This document shows, piece after piece, positions 61,455-64,000 of a stretch of 64,000 nucleotides of DNA; positions within the stretch are counted from its first letter, which is position 1; the number at the start of each line of letters is the position of its first letter. The notes beneath the pieces were generated by a model. The model was not told where the DNA came from and ran no database searches. It worked only from the letters and a program-made list of their open reading frames with translations. The position numbers and the translations under genes were made by a program. Source of the stretch: Pandoraea pneumonica (GTDB taxonomy: Bacteria > Pseudomonadota > Gammaproteobacteria > Burkholderiales > Burkholderiaceae); assembly GCF_902459645.1 (NCBI RefSeq), contig NZ_CABPSK010000003.1:310001-374000 (forward strand), written 5' to 3'.

Positions 61455-62359
61455 AGCTGCGCCAGCGAACTCGCAACGGCCTTCAGATCGACCGAACCTG
61501 GCGCGCCGATCAGCGCATAACCGAGCTGCCCCTTTCGCCAGGTGACCACGCCCATACGGTCGATATGCTGCTCGGCAACGCCTTGATCCGGGCGCGGGTC
61601 TTTCACCACGCATAGCGCAATCGGGTCGCCCTTCTCGGGCAAATACACCATCTGCACCAAGGCGCGATCCTGCCAGCGCAAGCGCTGCACACGCTTGAAC
61701 GTCAGGCCCTGCGCCTTCAGATCCGGCACTTGGATATCGAGTTGATCGTCGCGCTGAATATCGGCCACGGTGCGCGCGGTGTCGCTGGCGTCCACGTTCA
61801 CCGACGCCACTGTGTCGCGCGCATAAAGCTGCTGATATTCGGCCGCCGCACGCACCCACGTCACGCCTTGCGGTGACTTCGGCGGGGGAGTCGTGGCACT
61901 GGTGAGCACCGGTGCACCAATCCCTGCCTTCTGCAAAACGCCCGGCAACAACGGCATCGTGACGGCGGTCACCGCCACACCGGCCGCAAACGCCGCAGCG
62001 AGCCACCACGGGCGCACACGACGCCCCGGCCCATTCGTCGGCATCGACGATTCGATCGGCGCATCGTTAGCGACAGGCGCATTCGTTTGCGGAATCTCAC
62101 TCGCGGGCTTCGCCCCCGCCTGCTGACGTTGCGCATGCGTGCGCAGCAACGCGTCGAGATTGGCGCTCAGGCTTTCGGGCACGGGGGGCAACGCTTGCGC
62201 AGCAAACGTCTCGCGATACGGCAGGCGCGACGCCCGCAGCGAGGCCACCACGTCGGCCAGCGCGGGCGAGGCGGCTACGGCCGCTTCTACCTCGGCACGT
62301 TCGGCCGGGGCGAGTTCGTTGTCGACGTACGCGAGCAGGCGGATATCGTCTTCGTTCAT
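61451..62359 (-). CDS. Anti-sigma factor (membrane)
   Basis: This 302-residue protein begins MNEDDIRLLAYVDNELAPAERAEVEAA, the opening of RsiW/ChrR-like anti-sigma factors, without an obvious HxxxCxxC zinc site. One membrane helix (residues ~118-140, WWLAAAFAAGVAVTAVTMPLL) separates it from a periplasmic domain. Its ATG shares a base with the sigma stop codon (TGATG), so the two are translationally coupled. Confidence 0.87.
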   Translation of the reverse strand: MNEDDIRLLAYVDNELAPAERAEVEAAVAASPALADVVASLRASRLPYRETFAAQALPPVPESLSANLDALLRTHAQRQQAGAKPASEIPQTNAPVANDAPIESSMPTNGPGRRVRPWWLAAAFAAGVAVTAVTMPLLPGVLQKAGIGAPVLTSATTPPPKSPQGVTWVRAAAEYQQLYARDTVASVNVDASDTARTVADIQRDDQLDIQVPDLKAQGLTFKRVQRLRWQDRALVQMVYLPEKGDPIALCVVKDPRPDQGVAEQHIDRMGVVTWRKGQLGYALIGAPGSVDLKAVASSLAQL

Positions 62360-62913
62360 CACGCGTCCTCCTCACGTGCGCCGGGGGTGGTGTCGATCCG
62401 GCGGGGTTGTCCCTCGGGGTTACGGAACCGGTCGCCGATGGTACGGCGAGCACGTGACAGGCGGCTCATGACCGTGCCGATGGGCACGTCGAGCACGAGC
62501 GCAGCCTCTTGATAACTCAAGCCTTCAACCGCCACGAGCAGCACCACGAGACGTTGCGCCTCGGGCAACTGGTCGACGGCACCGAAGACCTGGTGATAGC
62601 TGGCAAGCTCCTCCGGCGTCGACGCTTGCAAATCAGGCACGGTTTCCACATCGGCGTCTTCCCACGCGAGACTGCCGCGCGAGCGTACCCGCCGCGCACG
62701 AATCTCGTTGATCCACGTGGTGTGCACAATGCTGTACATCCAGCTCAGCGCGGAGGTGCCCGGCTGCCACTGATGCACGCGCTCCAAGGCATGCACGCAG
62801 GCGCGCTGCACGAGGTCTTCGGCATCGTGACGATCGCCTGCGATACGCAGCGCGAACGCCCAGAGGCGTGGCAGCAGGCCCGGGAGCATGCTGGGCAAAT
62901 CCTGACCGGTCAT
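62359..62913 (-). CDS. ECF-type RNA polymerase sigma factor
   Basis: This 184-residue sigma-70-family ECF factor has region 2 (RLWAFALRIAGDRHDAEDLVQRACVHALE ... SWMYSIVHTTWINEIR) and region 4 (LPEAQRLVVLLVAVEGLSYQEAALVLDVPIGTVMSRLSRARR) intact. The frame continues upstream, but ATG 62913 gives the family length. It is paired with the anti-sigma gene; the signal is unknown. The secreted-protein gene just upstream on the same strand may be a target or part of the unit. Confidence 0.93.
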   Translation of the reverse strand: MTGQDLPSMLPGLLPRLWAFALRIAGDRHDAEDLVQRACVHALERVHQWQPGTSALSWMYSIVHTTWINEIRARRVRSRGSLAWEDADVETVPDLQASTPEELASYHQVFGAVDQLPEAQRLVVLLVAVEGLSYQEAALVLDVPIGTVMSRLSRARRTIGDRFRNPEGQPRRIDTTPGAREEDA

Positions 62914-63058
62914 CGGCGAATTTCCTGGCGGAGGAGACCTGGCGGCAAGCCAGTCCGAAGCGCCGCCGGCGGTGGCCGCCAGCGTACGCCGCGAAATTAT
63001 ACTGAGCCGCCGGGAAACCCGCGCGACGGGAGTTCGCACCCGCGTCCTCCCGCTTCGC

Positions 63059-63451
63059 TCAAGGCTTGATGGCGTGCCACACGTCCTTAAAGCCGTCGCC
63101 CTTCATGTCGCCCGGTGCGGCATCTTTCGTGAACAGGTACATCGGCTTGCCTTTGTAGGCCCACTGCATCTTGCCGTCGTCGCGCTTGATGATCGAGTAG
63201 TCGCCTTCGGGCTTGGCGCCCAACATGGCCATCACCGGCGGCCACGCTTCGGCGCACGGGCCGTTACATGCGCTCTTGCCGCTGCCGGCTTCATCTTTGT
63301 CGAACGTATAGATCGTGCGGTTCTGGCCATCGACCAGCATGCCGTTGGCCGCCTTGAACGGCACTTCTGCGTGGGCAACGGTGGCGGCAAACGCTCCGGC
63401 GGCGACGACGAGAGCGGACAGAACGGCGGACATCGATTGACGTTGGTTCAT
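63059..63451 (-). CDS. Secreted COG4315-type repeat protein
   Basis: This 130-residue protein has a signal peptide (SAVLSALVVAAGAFAATVAHA) and a mature domain with the family pattern MLVDGQNRTIYTFDKDEAGSGKSACNGPCAEAWPP and a second repeat YKGKPMYLFTKDAAPGDMKGDG. Such proteins are periplasmic or lipoprotein-like, with no known activity. Two Cys (in SACNGPC) may form a disulfide. It precedes the sigma/anti-sigma pair by 145 bases. Confidence 0.9.
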   Translation of the reverse strand: MNQRQSMSAVLSALVVAAGAFAATVAHAEVPFKAANGMLVDGQNRTIYTFDKDEAGSGKSACNGPCAEAWPPVMAMLGAKPEGDYSIIKRDDGKMQWAYKGKPMYLFTKDAAPGDMKGDGFKDVWHAIKP

Positions 63452-63563
63452 CAGATTGGCTCCTCAGGTAATTGTCGGTGTCGACATTGAGAGAACGTTC
63501 GCCCGCAACGCTTTATTCCATCGCGAGCGATCGGTATTTTCCGCCGCTGCCCGGTAAACGACA

Positions 63564-63593
63564 ACGGCCACCCGAGCCCCCTCGGATGGCCGT
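63564..63593. terminator. Strong hairpin downstream of the ABC permease gene
   Basis: ACGGCCA and CCGAG pair with CTCGG and TGGCCGT across one mismatch, with a short C-rich loop. No long T-run follows on either strand. It lies about 83 bases after the permease stop and probably ends that operon. Confidence 0.55.
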
Positions 63594-63675
63594 CACCGGG
63601 CAGGCCGCGCCGGGGGGACATCCGGCGCGTCTGCCTGACAAACGCAATATTCCTTTGCTGGCTGACTTCCCCTCT

Positions 63676-64000
63676 TTATTCTCCTTTCGGTGCTTCTTTG
63701 ACGCGGCTCACCAACTGCGTCGGGCTGACGAATTGCAGCGCGATGAGCACCCACAGCAACGTGATCGCCATGTAGATCATCGCCATCGCATCGATCGACT
63801 GTGGCGCCCGCACGCCGGTGGAAAACACCGCGTAGTACAGCGCCACCACGAGCGTCTGTGTGTCTGGGCCTGCCGTGAAGAACGTCAGTTCGAACATCCC
63901 GATGGTGCGCACCAGCACCAGCAAGCCTGCCGCAAGCATGCCCGGCACCAGCAACGGCAGCAGCACGTAGCGGAAGTACTTGAGCGTGTTCGCACCGAAG
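63676..64000 (-). CDS. C-terminus of an ABC transporter permease, cut by the window edge
   Basis: Only the last ~107 residues are present. The EAA-type loop GANTLKYFRYVLLPLLVPGMLAAG and the following helices (LLVLVRTIGMFELTFF; AMIYMAITLLWVLIALQF) fit BPD-type inner-membrane permeases such as those for spermidine, iron or thiamine. The substrate cannot be told. The tail ends VSRVKEAPKGE. Confidence 0.85.
   Translation of the reverse strand, partial: FGANTLKYFRYVLLPLLVPGMLAAGLLVLVRTIGMFELTFFTAGPDTQTLVVALYYAVFSTGVRAPQSIDAMAMIYMAITLLWVLIALQFVSPTQLVSRVKEAPKGE

Overview
The window looks like chromosomal DNA of a GC-rich beta-proteobacterium of the order Burkholderiales (my guess is Pandoraea or a close relative). 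The evidence is high G+C at third codon positions, the hrcA / nadK-recN arrangement, a complete FtrABCD-type iron-uptake locus, an egtBD pair and many Burkholderia-like metabolic genes. I see no insertion sequence, phage, CRISPR array or rRNA. There is one tRNA gene (Leu, anticodon TAA).

Layout. Positions 1-14.4 kb are housekeeping: a cut exported protein, hrcA divergent from nadK-recN, glnE, a giant AsmA/YhdP-like protein, a nitrilase-family amidase and tldD. At 14.66-16.1 kb lies aroG (DAHP synthase), preceded by what reads as a complete Phe/Tyr transcription attenuator: promoter, 26-codon leader peptide with FYFYFF, four mutually exclusive RNA segments and an intrinsic terminator. This is the strongest finding in the window. 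From 16.1 to 22 kb come cobalamin adenosyltransferase and a glycolate/D-lactate oxidase operon in which a voltage-gated-type cation channel gene is wedged between glcD and glcE and no glcF follows. From 22 to 28.6 kb are a MocR-type regulator, a DUF2917-like protein, glutathione peroxidase, YggS, proC, a lipoprotein amidase and ubiA.

Positions 28.7-32.3 kb hold ftrABCD (periplasmic P19 protein, cupredoxin, FTR1 permease, membrane ferredoxin) behind a Fur-like box, with a lone terminator on the other side of that box that could end a small RNA. Positions 32.5-36.5 kb hold an Lrp regulator divergent from a polar amino-acid ABC transporter. Positions 36.5-48.8 kb are mixed: a membrane protein, cytochrome c, a MarR/hydrolase pair with a large palindromic operator, an exported alpha/beta hydrolase, tRNA-Leu, a split chromate transporter, egtB-egtD, a DMT exporter, an unrecognised two-gene unit (81-residue peptide plus a 342-residue protein) and a nitrate-reductase-associated protein.

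Positions 48.8-53.3 kb hold galactarate/glucarate catabolism: garD divergent from 5-dehydro-4-deoxyglucarate dehydratase and an aldehyde dehydrogenase, which together take aldarates towards 2-oxoglutarate. Positions 53.3-60.3 kb are a nine-gene minus-strand cluster (YcaC-like hydrolase, XapX, amidohydrolase with a Cys/His tail, DoxX, esterase, GNAT, thioredoxin-reductase-like flavoprotein, UBP zinc finger, ABM-domain membrane protein) divergent from a LysR regulator. The window closes with an ECF sigma/anti-sigma pair, a secreted COG4315-type protein and the end of an ABC permease.

All calls come from reading the sequence and from memory of protein families. No database search was run.
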